This document shows positions 35,035-45,439 of a stretch of DNA of 64,000 nt, piece after piece (position 1 is the first letter of the stretch; each line of letters opens with the position of its first letter). A program made the translations under genes and the position numbers. The DNA comes from Portulaca oleracea. Taxonomy: Eukaryota > Streptophyta > Magnoliopsida > Caryophyllales > Portulacaceae. The stretch covers positions 3,195,347 to 3,259,346 of the forward strand of contig CM055892.1 of the NCBI GenBank assembly GCA_029582165.1, written 5' to 3'. The notes below the pieces were generated by a model. That model was not told the DNA's origin. It did no database searches and was given only the letters and a program-made list of their open reading frames with translations.

Positions 35035-36196
35035 AAGAGCGGATTAGGTCGAGCTAGGACCTAAAACAAGCAACTGGGAGGAGGTACGAGCTATTCTCCT
35101 CTTCCTTAGTGTTTTCTTTTATTTCTTGCACTTTTATTTCTTTTGTTCTAATGTTCTTGTTTCGTTCATATTGAAGTTTGAGAAAAGAAAAAAAAGAGAG
35201 GAGTGGAAAATTTTAAAAAAGAAGAAAAACAAGAAGAAAAAATTGAGAAAATAGAAAAATTCGAGTGTGAGAAGAAAATTTGTGAAGAAAGTTGTTTATT
35301 ATGGTTTTTGAATGTTGAATGTTGTTGAGTGTGAAGAAAAGAAAAAAGGGTTTGATAATGAGAAGAGTAGAAATCTTAGGACTTAACATTATTTTCAAGG
35401 AGTTTTGAGTCTTGTAGGTGCAGGGCATCAACAGAGGAAGACCGCACCTGCGGTACCCATTACCGCAGCTACGGTCTTGTCACAACGTGTTGATCAGTCT
35501 TGCTCCAGGAGGAGACCGCACCTGCGGTCTCGCTATTTCACTTTTCACTAATTTTGGTTCCAGGAGAAGACAGCGGCTGCGGTGTGCCATACCGCACCTA
35601 TGGTCTCAACAGACGATTTTCCCTCTCATGAAGGTTCTAGCAGGAGACCGCACCTGCGGTCCCTCGAAGGTTTGCGATTTCTGTCGGGGTTAATACCCTT
35701 TTCTCTCTCATTTTCTTTTACTTCTTTTCCCTCTCACTCACTCGAAAAACCCTCTTTCTCCCTCTAAACCCTAAACCCTTATCCCAATTGCTCAAATCCT
35801 TCACAAATTCCTCTTCCCCACTCTCCATTTCCACGAATTTATGCCCTAGCCGAGGCACTTCACCATTTTCGCACCTTTTGTGGAGCTTTTCAAGTGCAAA
35901 TTCTGGGTAGAGTTCATCCTTGGGGTTCGAAAATGGCAAGGGAGTGCTCCTAAGTATCAAATCAGGTACTCCTTGTTCTTTTGTGTGCCAAAGTTCATTT
36001 TTCTTGCTAATTGTGTGCACAATTTCATCATTTGCTTCTTGGATATTGTTGAATGCTCTTGGTTGAGGCTTAGAGGTATCGGTATTGTGTGCAATTTTGT
36101 TGTTGATTGGAGTCTGGTTGGTGAAGTTCTTGGTGGAAACTAGGAGTTTAGATATTGTGTGCATATTGTTGTTGTTGTTACTCCTTGTTTACTCCA
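35035..36196 (+). other. Leader ahead of ORF3 in element D
   Basis: AT- and GA-rich sequence to 35420, then six palindromes (35440-35661), then CT-rich sequence containing TCTAAACCCTAAACCC near 35765. No conserved ORF. It is equivalent in position to 5335-6638 of A and has the same layout. Confidence 0.65.
35440..35661 (+). repeat. Six palindromes in the ORF3 leader of D
   Basis: 16-nt units start at 35440, 35461, 35514, 35569, 35590 and 35646. The pairs 35440/35461 and 35569/35590 are exactly 21 bp apart, as in the LTR of the same element. Units 35514 and 35646 are single and intact, GACCGCACCTGCGGTC. The order pair, single, pair, single resembles the LTR order pair, pair, single. Confidence 0.87.
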
Positions 36197-37543
36197 ATGG
36201 GTCGCGCTAAACGAGCCTGGACCGAGAAAGAACCAATCCCTCCTCAATCTTCGTCGACGGAGCCCGACAAGAACCGATACAAAGCACAACCCGCCTCCTT
36301 GATTCAATGTGACCTGAAGGTGAAGGTTACTTTTCAGGATGAGATGCATAAACAGAGGTATGCACGGTTGAAACAGAGGAAAATTTGTGCTCCCGATATT
36401 TATGATGAGCAAACGGCAAAAGATATCTATTGCAAACCGACCATGGATTTCTTCATCAAAACTTTTGGTTGGGAAGTTTTCATCACCATCAGTGAGCCTA
36501 TCGTAGATCAACCGGTGCTCGAATTCTTGAGCTCTTTAGTGGTAAAGGAGGATGGCATATCGAATGCATCTTTTACTTTCGGGGTTGCTAAGGAGGAAAT
36601 TGAGTGTTCAGTTCAGGATCTTTGCGATGCTTTGGGTCTCCATGTGGATGGATTGTACTACGGAGAGTGCGTTAGATTCAATGAACAAGAGGCAATGAAG
36701 GCTCTCACCTGTTGGCGGAGGCGATATCCAAAGTCTCGAAATCGTCAATCGAGGATTCATTGGCCGAATAACTCCAAAGCTCGAGATTTCTACAATTTAA
36801 GTGTTCGACTCTTCCATCGGATCATTTCAAGTTCTGTCTTCGGCCACGACATTGGGCGATCAAACGTCCGCAAAGACGATCTTTTCGTCATCTTCAATGC
36901 AATCAATGGTCGTCGTGTCAACACCGGCTCTTGCATTCTCCACTGTCTTCGGGAAATCAGCCTCGAACTCTGCAACATGACCATTGGCATGGGTCATATA
37001 ATCTGTCACTTTCTCAAGAGGAAAGGCTTCGAGTCTTACCTCGCCAAATGGACTCCACGGTATTTCCCCGACCCTATTGACGGTGTGAAATTGTGGAAGA
37101 TGGAATTCTTGGAGAAACACAAGACGCAAACTCTATACCGCCATGGGTATGACTCCCACAGTATCGCGATTCGATTGGATCACGATCATACTGAAGAATG
37201 GTTGAATGTCACCGACCAACGAAACTGGTCATGTGGGAAAAGGCACGGAGGTCGCCGAATAGTGGGTGGTCCTTTTGAACCCGTGGAGGAGATTGAAGAG
37301 GAAGAGGAAGAATAAGAGCAAGGAGAAGATGCGGGTGCAAGCCAAGCTAGAGATTCTACATTGGAGCGTATCAGTGATCAACTCGAGGAACTACACAATG
37401 AGTTCCAAAAGCAGCGAGAATTAATCCAAAACCAACAAATTCTGATTGAGAATTTGCAAGAGCTTCTTGAGGCGCAACAAGAGATCCTTGTTGGCATTCA
37501 ATCGCAGCTCCAACCCCATCCTCCTCCGGGAGGATCCGCTTGA
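36197..37543 (+). pseudogene. Third ORF of D (putative plant transposon protein), one internal stop
   Basis: ATG at 36197 starts MGRAKRAWTEKEP, a basic N-terminus like that of A ORF3. It is open to TAA at 37313-37315 in an acidic EEEEEE run, then continues in the same frame to TGA at 37541-37543, about 448 codons. The central region (DFFIKTFGWEVFITISEP, then a DLCDALGLHVDG segment) resembles the putative plant transposon protein domain of post-pol ORFs in Athila-type elements, from memory. The C-terminal part is Gln/Glu/Leu-rich and likely coiled-coil (RISDQLEELHNEF onward). No transmembrane segment or signal peptide is evident, which argues against an envelope role. It is less damaged than gag-pol. 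Confidence 0.7.
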
Positions 37544-39768
37544 GGGACAGTTTGTAAGTATCCCCGCCCCCACTTGATCCTTTTCACTGTTTTTATGTTC
37601 TACTTTGTAAAATGTAAGTGTGGGGGGGTGCCTCATCGGAGGGTTTGGACGGGAAGGCAAGGCTTTGTGGTTTTGGCATGTTAGTATCTCGGGTTTTTGG
37701 CTTGTTTCGATGTTGGTATCAAGGATGGTTGGGCATGGTTTGTGGTGGTCAACTTTTGGTTTTTAGTTGGGATGTTTTTGTTTGTATTGATGTTGTTGTT
37801 CTTTTGGGCTGGTTGTGGTTTGGTTTGTCTTGCAATGGTTGTATTTTGGTCATGCATGGTTCAGGCTGGCATGTAATGAAATGGTTGTTCTGTTGGAATG
37901 AAATGAATTAGTTTGTTTGGTTAGTTTGGTTTTGAGATGTGTTTCACCCTTATTTCCCGCCTCAATGAGTGAGATTCGGGGATAAGGTATGTCATTGGCA
38001 ATGTATATATTGTTCATAGTTTTCTTTTCTTCTTTTTAGTTCTTTATTGTTCAGAAGTCTAGTTAGTCAGTTTCTCTCTGATTTTGTTTTCAATCTAGCA
38101 TGTGAATTTTGTCATGTATAAGTCATCCTTTTGCTCTAATATCGTTGTGATTCAATTGAACGACGACTTCGGATCACGGCGTGAACATTTATGAAGAGCC
38201 CAAGGTAATATCTTTCTACCTTGCTCTTTCCTATGTGAATTATTATTTTGATCCGTCGCATGCTTGGTTTTCTTTTGGGTGGCGAACCCCTCTGAATGTC
38301 TGTGTTGGGTCGATCTTGTTGTTGGAGCCGTGTGGGCTCGGGTCACCACCATTTGTTGGATTGATGTTTTTGTTTGTTTGTTTCTCTAGGTTCTCTACCC
38401 TTTTTCATGTGACACCTTCCCATAATAAGGACATTATGAAGTTTTAAGTGTGGGGGGAGATATTCTGTTTCAAGGGCAGATCACCTAGCTCTTTGTTTTT
38501 GTTTCCTTTTGTTTTTGTTTTCTTAGTTTTCGCCTAAAATTTTAAAAAAAAATTGTGTGAAAAAGGAGAGAAAAGGGAGTGAAAACCTTAAAAGTTTTCT
38601 TTCGGTTTTCGTTTTCGCTTTGTTTTTGTGTTGTTTCTTGGATCTTGTTGTCGAAATTGAGAAGTTATTCTTAAACTTCTTTAAAAGAAACCGATCTGAG
38701 CGTTTTCGACCCTGTCTCGGGGGCTAGTCATGACTTATCTCTTTAGATGTCCTTCATTGAGTGTCTAAGTGAGACCCCCGATTCCTTTCACATTCTGGTT
38801 GAAACCGGGAGATTCTAGGGGTTTGTGTCCGAGCTTGTTCTTTTTCCTGTTTAGCAAAAGCAAAAGTAAAGTCAAAAGCAAAAGCAAAAAGAAAGAAAAA
38901 GGAAAGCAAAGTTTAATAACCGGATTCAGTGGGGAGAGTCGGCTGAACGACATCAAACCACCATAAAGCTAGACGACCTACACGGGACCGGTATTAACGG
39001 TACGGCGTTGATACCCCTTAAGCTCCTCCCATATCGAATTTTCGACGGAGGTGTGTATGGAAAAGACTGTGTTGGGAGGGTAGACCCCGCATTATGGGCC
39101 GTGCAATTCCCGTAAAACTAGCCTTGACCTTTAAAAAATTTCGTTTGGAAAACCTAACCCAAAATGAAAAGTTTAAGCGTTAATAAAGTGTGGGGCCTCT
39201 CCTTGCATCACCTACGACCCTCACCAAGCCAAGGGCAACCAAATGCGGGGAAGGGCAACTCTTTTCTTTCCTTGTTCGTTTTGTTTGTTTTTGAGCTCGG
39301 GCATGAGTCTTTGGACTCTTTTGGAATCGGTTAAAACCCACTAGCACATTTGCATGTGGGGTTTTGCTTGGCATTAGGTATAGGACATCGAAAATCTCAA
39401 AGACTGACTTTTGCTTGGGATAGGTGCTTGTAAGACGCTCATAACGGTTCCTTTTGGAAGTTTATTTACATTTTTCTTAATTAAGATTTAGAGATCCTTA
39501 GAAACGAAGCTTTTGTTTTTCTTTCCTTTTGTTTTCTTCGGTTTTGTTTTCACTTTCCCTCTCTCCTTTTTCTTTGGCTTTTGTGGGTATAGCCGCTACA
39601 AACCCTCACAAGTCCATCTCGTCCACCCGGGCTGCCGGGGGGTTCAAAGGGCTTGGTGCATACACTAAATGCACCCGTTTCTCTCCCACGATAGAGGAGT
39701 TTGTGTTAGTCTAGGTAGTTTCTTGTTTTGTTTTGCTCGGGACGAGCAAAAGTTTAAGTGTGGCGGGG
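37544..39768 (+). other. 3' noncoding region of D with repeated polypurine tracts
   Basis: Polypurine-like AAGTGTGGGGGGG lies near 37614, AAGTGTGGGGGGAGA near 38445, and AAGTGTGGCGGGG (39756-39768) touches the LTR. 37650-37920 is TGG-rich. 38442-39768 is closely similar to 18299-19632 of B. No supported ORF. Confidence 0.7.
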
Positions 39769-41287
39769 TGTTTAGACCCAATTTTGTGTCTAAATAGCGC
39801 CTTAATTCTTAGGCTTTTAACTCGTTTCGTGTTTTAATTTCATAACTTTTAATACGTTTTTCGTTATTTTGTAGATTTTGGAGTTTTTACTCAAAACGTG
39901 GTAAAAAGGGTTGTTTTAAAGCTATTTTGGGAATCCCGAGGTTTCTCGGGTCTTGACGGGTCAATGGCGAAGCAAAGAAGGAATTTCCAGCCAACCGAGG
40001 AGGACCGCACCTGCGGTCCTGCGGTCCAGTAGACAGCAGCTGCGGTGGTTGCCAAGACTTGGGCTGGGAACAAAATCACCCGAGAGGGACCGCACCTGCG
40101 GTTCCACAGACCGCACCTGCGGTCATGCGAAGGGAGAAGACTGAAAATCGCATGTGCTTCGAAGGACCGCACCTGCGCTCCCCGAGACCACACCTATGGT
40201 CCCCTGCGGGTTCAGAAAATCTGTTATATGAAGTGTTGTGTTTTGAGTCACTACTTGGAGTTGTATATATCACCTCTTGAACGATTAGAGTGAGAGAGGC
40301 AGCTATCTATTGTAATATCAACATTTTAGCTTTCAATTAGAGTGAGATTAGTGTGATTTCTTAGTGATTAGTGAGTGATTACACTTGGTTTATTGCATTT
40401 GCACTGGATTTTATTGGAATTCTATTGAAGTTCTAAAGATTTATCTTATTTTGGAGCTTCGATTCTTATTACTCTTGATCATCCTTCCATTGGCATCAAC
40501 TAATGAGCATTTCTCAACCCTTAATCTCTTTAATTCATCTATTTATGTTTTAATCTCTGCTTTTGTTATTAGATTGCTTGGTGTTTGTTGTTATTTGATT
40601 GTTGCCTTGATTATCTAGATTCTCTGTTTTAAGTATGAATGATGAAGTTATTATTGTTGTTAGCATGTTAATTAAGATGATTAGAGGCTAGAACCCTTAT
40701 GGGTTAGGGAGAAACTAAGGATGTGAATGGTTGATTTGGATTGGGTTAGCAATTTTAGGAGGTAATTCGTAGTGGAATCAATTTCCCAATCTTATCCTTC
40801 CCTCAAGTGGGATGTATTCGAGATCGAAAGCTCTTGAATACATCCAACACTTGTGTTGGAAGGTGGGAATTGGGATAGTTAACGCTCGCCCACGAAAGTG
40901 GAAAGAGGTTAACTAGAGAGTCCCGTTTCTTTAACCCTCCGGGTCCGTGGTTGGCTTGTAGAAAGTTAATCCATATTGTCCTTGAGAAAGGAAATCCGGT
41001 GGGTTTATTCTAATGGGATTGTCACTTGATTCTACTGATTTGTTGCTTCCTAATTGCGAACCCCTCGTCCTAATTACCGTTTGCATCCCGAAATCTCCCG
41101 ACACCCATTGTTTCCTTCTTGACCGAACTTTAGTCGTGTTTGCGTTCTTTTTGTGTTGTCCTTTACCTGAAAAACCTCTTATTATCTTGTGAACCTAAAC
41201 CTTACCTAAAGTCAAGTTCTCCTAGCCAAGGCCCCTAGCTCCTCGAGAAGAACGATACAAAAATTGGGGTACAAAAACCACGTTACA
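39769..41287 (+). repeat. 3' LTR of element D
   Basis: 1519 bp, TGTTTAGACC to CGTTACA, followed by TSD TCGTG. Palindromes start at 40003, 40032, 40088, 40109, 40165 and 40186, with a TATA-like GTATATATCACC near 40263. Compared with the 5' LTR it has one extra unit at the end and an 8-bp duplication between the first two units. Confidence 0.95.
40003..40201 (+). promoter_or_regulatory. Palindrome array in U3 of the D 3' LTR
   Basis: Three pairs. 40088/40109 and 40165/40186 are 21 bp apart. 40003/40032 is 29 bp apart because CTGCGGTC is duplicated in tandem at its junction, 21 plus 8. Confidence 0.85.
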
Positions 41288-41336
41288 TCGTGCAAAGTGG
41301 ATAATAATTAATTTTCATTCGTGGATTTGCACACAG

Positions 41337-41684
41337 AAAGTAATGATGGCACGCGCTCCAAAGGGAGGTTGTGTTAAAGGGAACGTGACGGATTGGGAAA
41401 TGACGAACGGACCATGTCAGGAGCAGCGGAAGTAAGTGTATTGACGTGTATGTTGCAATAGTTAACTATTGAATGTGACCAATCAGATTAACATGTTAAA
41501 TCTGTTTCCATTAAATTTGTGCAGTGGCCATGATTGTTGGGTTTTGTCATGGGATGCATGGATTTGTTGATGCTGAGAGGAGATACAGTTCAATTTTTCC
41601 AAGATTATGTTGACCTATATTGTGACAAATGTCTGCTATCAATATTGAAGGGAAAGGTTGTTCATTTTCCAAATCGATTTCGAG
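41337..41684 (+). pseudogene. Ulp1-like exons with catalytic Cys region, right of D
   Basis: Exon 41337-41431 (after ACACAG, ending before GTAAGT) and exon 41525-41684 (after TTGTGCAG, ending before GTAAAT) join as an Asn codon to give NGHDC. Two extra bases after the Cys codon shift the frame; the rest reads FVMGCMDLLMLRGDTVQFF. Confidence 0.7.
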
Positions 41685-41689
41685 GTAAA

Positions 41690-42250
41690 TGTCACATAAT
41701 TTACTAAGTATTACTTAGTCAACAATGGAGTTGATGTGTAATCCCCAAATTAGTCAATAGTTAGCCTTAAGAAGTGCATTATAATGTCCACTGCTTACAT
41801 TGGACCATATGCCACATACTTAACAATTTGATTACCTTGATTTGGCTGCCCCAATATTAGAAGACTGCATGGGTAACACATAGATAAACAGAAGCATGTG
41901 CTCTCGTGTTGAGCTTTTGAATTGAATTTATAAGCTGATAATATTGGGTCTTATTGATCGTAATGAAAGGAGAGTGTACTTTTTCCATTTTGGTATGGTG
42001 GTCCGTTGTTGTTTTGTGTCGCATATTGTATCCTTTTACACTCCCATTTTGTTACTCTCTGATGTTGGTCTAACAGAAAGGGTTTATTATGACATATTGA
42101 TCACTAGGTTGGTTTGGACATGATATGGATTAATCCTTTGAAGTTGGATACACAATGCTGCACACGACTTGGCAAAGGAAAACATATTTTTGGTTGACGT
42201 ATGGGAGGATGCAACCATTAATTTGTACATGTATGTTCAACCGACATTTC
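41690..42250. other. Intergenic or intronic sequence without recognised features
   Basis: AT-rich, no long ORF, no repeat boundary recognised. It may be the last intron or 3' flank of the Ulp1-like gene. Confidence 0.4.
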
Positions 42251-42252
42251 TC

Positions 42253-43160
42253 ATATGTAAATGTTCACTTGTAAACCCGTGAATATGCAATGGTGAACCT
42301 AGTGCTGAATGGGTAAACCCTAAACCTCATGTATGGCCCAATTTAGCTAGTAAATGTAAATGTTGATGTCCATAAGTGTAAAACCAAGGTTTTGCTTTGG
42401 TTTACCCTCCTCCTTTTGTGGGTGAACCTAGTGCTGAATGGGTTTACATTTTTCCTTTACTGTGTTCATCAATACGAAAATAAATATGCAAGAGTTGGTC
42501 TAATTTTGGCTATATAAGTTATTAGGTTGATTATTATCGGCCTACATTAACAGGTCCACCCCATGGTATGACCCAATTTAGTCGTAGCAGGTACATGGGA
42601 ATGTTCATATATGTCTAAACCCAAGTTTCTGTAAGGGTGAACCTAGTGCTGAATGAGTTTACCTTCATCCTTTGGTGGGTTCATCAATACAGAAAAAATA
42701 TGTGAGAGTTGTTCTAATTTTGGCTTGACTTGTCAATCTTTCAGCTGACTCGATAACTCGACCCGAACGCGCAACTCATTCATATGTTATTTCTCTTATT
42801 TAAGTTGAAACAACAACATTAATCTATCGTTACTAGAAAATAATCATATTTTATTATGTATATTGTATGAAAAATAATAATTAGAGACAAAGTTTTTAAT
42901 GAAAAAGCAGAAAACAGTCGCACTCATAACCCGTTTTACCATAACAAAATTGAAGCTAGTGTTATTCAATTCCTTAATTGTCACACATGTTTTTTTCAGG
43001 TACCCTTCTTGGTCATTCATCTAAAACATGTAAATGTTGGTGTTCAAATGTGTAAATCTACAACTTTATTTATGTGAACCCAACGCTGACTGAGTTTACG
43101 TTCCTCCTTTGGTGGGCTCATCAATATAGAAAAAAGAAGTGATCTTTCATATTCAGCAAC
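42253..43160 (+). repeat. Degenerate tandem repeats of roughly 150-300 bp
   Basis: The block GTGAACCTAGTGCTGAATG recurs at about 42292, 42421 and 42638, with a weaker copy near 43073. Each lies near GTTTAC and TGGGTTCATCAATA-type sequence, and copies of ATGTAAATGTTG...TGTAAACC lie upstream of them. Another partial unit resumes at 44971 after the solo LTR. Confidence 0.65.
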
Positions 43161-43217
43161 AAAATTCAAGTTAATGTTATTCAATTCCTTAATTGTCAAA
43201 CATGTTTTTTTGGCTAC

Positions 43218-44970
43218 TGTTGACGTTCTCCTAGGGGTTAGGACAACGGTCGTATTGGTTTGAGGAGTCAGGATTCCAACCTAAGAATCTCACGAGAGCA
43301 CTCACCAACTAGGTTTGGGAGTCGATGTTTGTGGTGGTGAATAAACTACTAAACTAAGGTCGAAAGGGAAAAACATGGTAAAAAGGTAAGGGCTCGGGGG
43401 TAGTATCGGGCCTCCCAACGAAGAACTAAACGCGGATTTCGTGGTTTTAGGAACGATCGGTATTCGGTCGTTAGGTGTGGGGATTACATGCATACCAAGC
43501 TAGTATCGATTTCCCTCGCCACTATTTGCTTCCTATGCATGAGCTAGTGTCAATCTCCCTCACTAGAGTGATAGATTGACTTCCCAAGTCCCGTCATCAC
43601 TCTCATGTATTAGTAGTATAAGAACGCAATCATAAGTAATCAATTCTGAATCCCTCTCATCAGAGTTAGGATTTCCAAATGATTAAACCACCCTAGAGTT
43701 ACAATTCGATGCTTGGAAGGATCCATAACCTCCCGGGACCTGGTATCCTTCAATTGGCGAGTGGAAAACTAGGGTGGAACACCTACTCACCCCCTAACCT
43801 TAAGGGAACTACTCATACATAATGAAGGCTAAAACTAATTCAACAATCGAACCAAAACTTATCATAGAACTAGCAAAGCAATGGAAAGAACAAATAACAA
43901 CACTAATCAAATTAATCAAAATCATAAATAAGATAATCAAGACAAGAAGTAAACCAATTAAGAGCATAAAATAAAGGAGGAGAAAGAAGAACTTACAAAG
44001 AATTAGGAATAGATTCAAGCTTCAAAGTAGAAAGAACGAGAATGAGAGATTCAATTACAAAAACTAAACCCTAATCCAATTACAAAGAAATTAAACCTAA
44101 TCTAAGAACTAATATAAGGGCTAAATAAACTAAGCTAGGGAATAAAAGCTTCCCCCTGAAAAGCTCTAGGTTTACAATATATATATATAGTCAGGGCAAA
44201 AATGGCCACAACACAAGCGTTTTGGGCCGAAAATAATTACGTAGATCAGGGGGGTCACGGGCGTGATATAGGGCATCATGACCGTGACCCCTGGAGAAGT
44301 CCGGATATGTTCACTGAATCCCGCAAACCTCACGGGCATGACCAATGGTGCTTACGGCCGTGAGGTACCTCCTAGAGGGGGCGCCTCTGGTAGGTCACGG
44401 TCGTGAGGCCTAGTCTCGATGGAAAACCTCTTCACCCCTTACGGGAGTGACAAGTGAGGGTTATGGCTGTGAGGGCCTTGCTGTCTGGGCCTCTTCTTCA
44501 AGGTCACGGCCTTGAGAATGTAGATCATGGCGTGAGGTAGTGTTCTATGAAATCCAGGGTTCTGGAGTGTCACGGCCGTGAGAATGGTGGTTACGGTCGT
44601 GACCCCTCTTATGTCCTTTGCCTCTTTTCGACTCATCTTCACACCCAAGTAACCATAAGGGTCACGGCTGTGAGGTCAAGGGTCACGTCCATGACTCCCT
44701 TGCTCAGGGTTTCCTTCTTGTTTCTCCTCTAGTGTCGGGATTGAGGCTCGGTTCTTCTTTTCTAGGGCAGGGTTTCCTTGATATATCCCGACTCTTATGT
44801 ATTTAGGCCTGAATTGGCCTTGTTTTGTGCACTTTTGCTCCACAAGCATCTAAGGACTATGAAATCTGCAAAAGGAAGAAATAAAGTGAAAATACTAACA
44901 AACATACATAGAACAGAGTCAAAACCTAAGGGAAAAGGAACGGATTTAGGCTCAAAACCGAGCCAAAACA
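43218..44970 (-). repeat. Solo LTR with 5-bp TSD
   Basis: 1753 bp, TGTTGACG...CCAAAACA, flanked by GCTAC at 43213-43217 and 44971-44975. With it removed, the flanks rejoin a sequence seen uninterrupted at 42995-43060. No internal retroelement sequence. Orientation is taken as minus because the TATA-like run (44177-44195) then lies just after the palindrome array. Unrelated in sequence to the two Athila families here. Confidence 0.85.
44255..44694 (-). promoter_or_regulatory. Palindrome array in the solo LTR
   Basis: 12-nt units of the form TCACGGCCGTGA (perfect at 44570-44581). Pairs by start: 44255/44276 (21), 44330/44352 (22), 44439/44461 (22), 44504/44525 (21), 44570/44591 (21), 44662/44683 (21), plus a single unit at 44395. 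On the minus strand the array ends about 60 bp before the TATA-like run. Confidence 0.85.
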
Positions 44971-44999
44971 GCTACCCTTCTTGGTCATTCATCCAAAAC

Positions 45000-45430
45000 A
45001 TGTAAATGTTGGTGTTCAAATGTGTAAACCCATGGTTTTGTTTCCGTACACAATCCACCACACCAAATTACATCATCTGAAAACAACATTAACAAAAAAA
45101 CAAAAAAGCTCATGTCGTATGAAATTTACTGTTTACCACTTGTATGTAACATGAAACTAGTGGTTCTACTAAAAAAAGATCCGAAGTTGGAGTGTTGCAG
45201 CGAATAAATCATTACGTGCTTCTGACATGATTACACAAGTAGCCATCAATGATGTGAATAGTAGGGAGGATTACCCCCAACTGACAATCGACTTGGTTGC
45301 TTAGTTTTTCTGAATTGGAAATAGAAGTTGCTTTATGCCGAAGGTTGACAGCTGGGACATGGTTTACATCAAACGTCATATTGAATCATAATATATGAAG
45401 TATATTATTTACAGATTGGAATTTTGATTT
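45000..45430. other. Intergenic, nothing recognised
   Basis: AT-rich sequence after the repeat unit that resumes beyond the solo LTR. No ORF or repeat structure that I can support. Confidence 0.4.
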
Positions 45431-45439
45431 ATTTTCGTT

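Larger units (their letters stand above)
27879..41287 (+). mobile_element. Athila-type retrotransposon D, full-length with third ORF
   Basis: 13409 bp, flanked by TCGTG at 27874-27878 and 41288-41292. LTRs are 27879-29368 and 39769-41287, both TGTTTAGACC...CGTTACA. The PBS, gag, pol, ORF3 and polypurine tracts are all present, and it is the same family as B. Gag and pol carry many stops, mostly of C-to-T type; ORF3 has a single stop. It sits inside the Ulp1-like gene. Confidence 0.95.
27683..41684 (+). pseudogene. Ulp1/C48-like cysteine peptidase gene, split by element D
   Basis: Ulp1-type enzymes cleave SUMO or related modifiers with a His-Asp-Cys triad. The piece 27683-27878 encodes MCHYFILAADLVKDKYLLFG, which fits the His-containing strand pair; the usual Asp of the DSL motif reads Gly (GSLP). 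After D, an exon at 41337-41431 ends in NGPCQEQR before a GTAAGT donor. The next exon, 41525-41684 after TTGTGCAG, gives NGHDC, then two extra bases, then GFVMGCMDLLML. GHDCG is the catalytic Cys motif and the Gln just before it fits the oxyanion position. Such genes are often carried by plant Mutator-type transposons. Frameshift, lost Asp and insertion make it a pseudogene. Confidence 0.7.

Noticed and set aside
37618..37911. 97-codon TGG-rich ORF after ORF3 in D
   Set aside because: Low-complexity Trp/Gly/Leu/Val reading, absent from B, in a noncoding spacer.
1..41287. Endogenous pararetrovirus origin for the gag-pol sequences
   Set aside because: Integrase with HHCC and DDE regions, LTRs, tRNA-Asp PBS and 5-bp TSDs are those of Ty3/gypsy retrotransposons.
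44255..44694. Regularly spaced palindromes resembling a CRISPR-type array
   Set aside because: Eukaryotic context, units are diverged dyads without unique spacers of constant length, and they lie in an LTR promoter.
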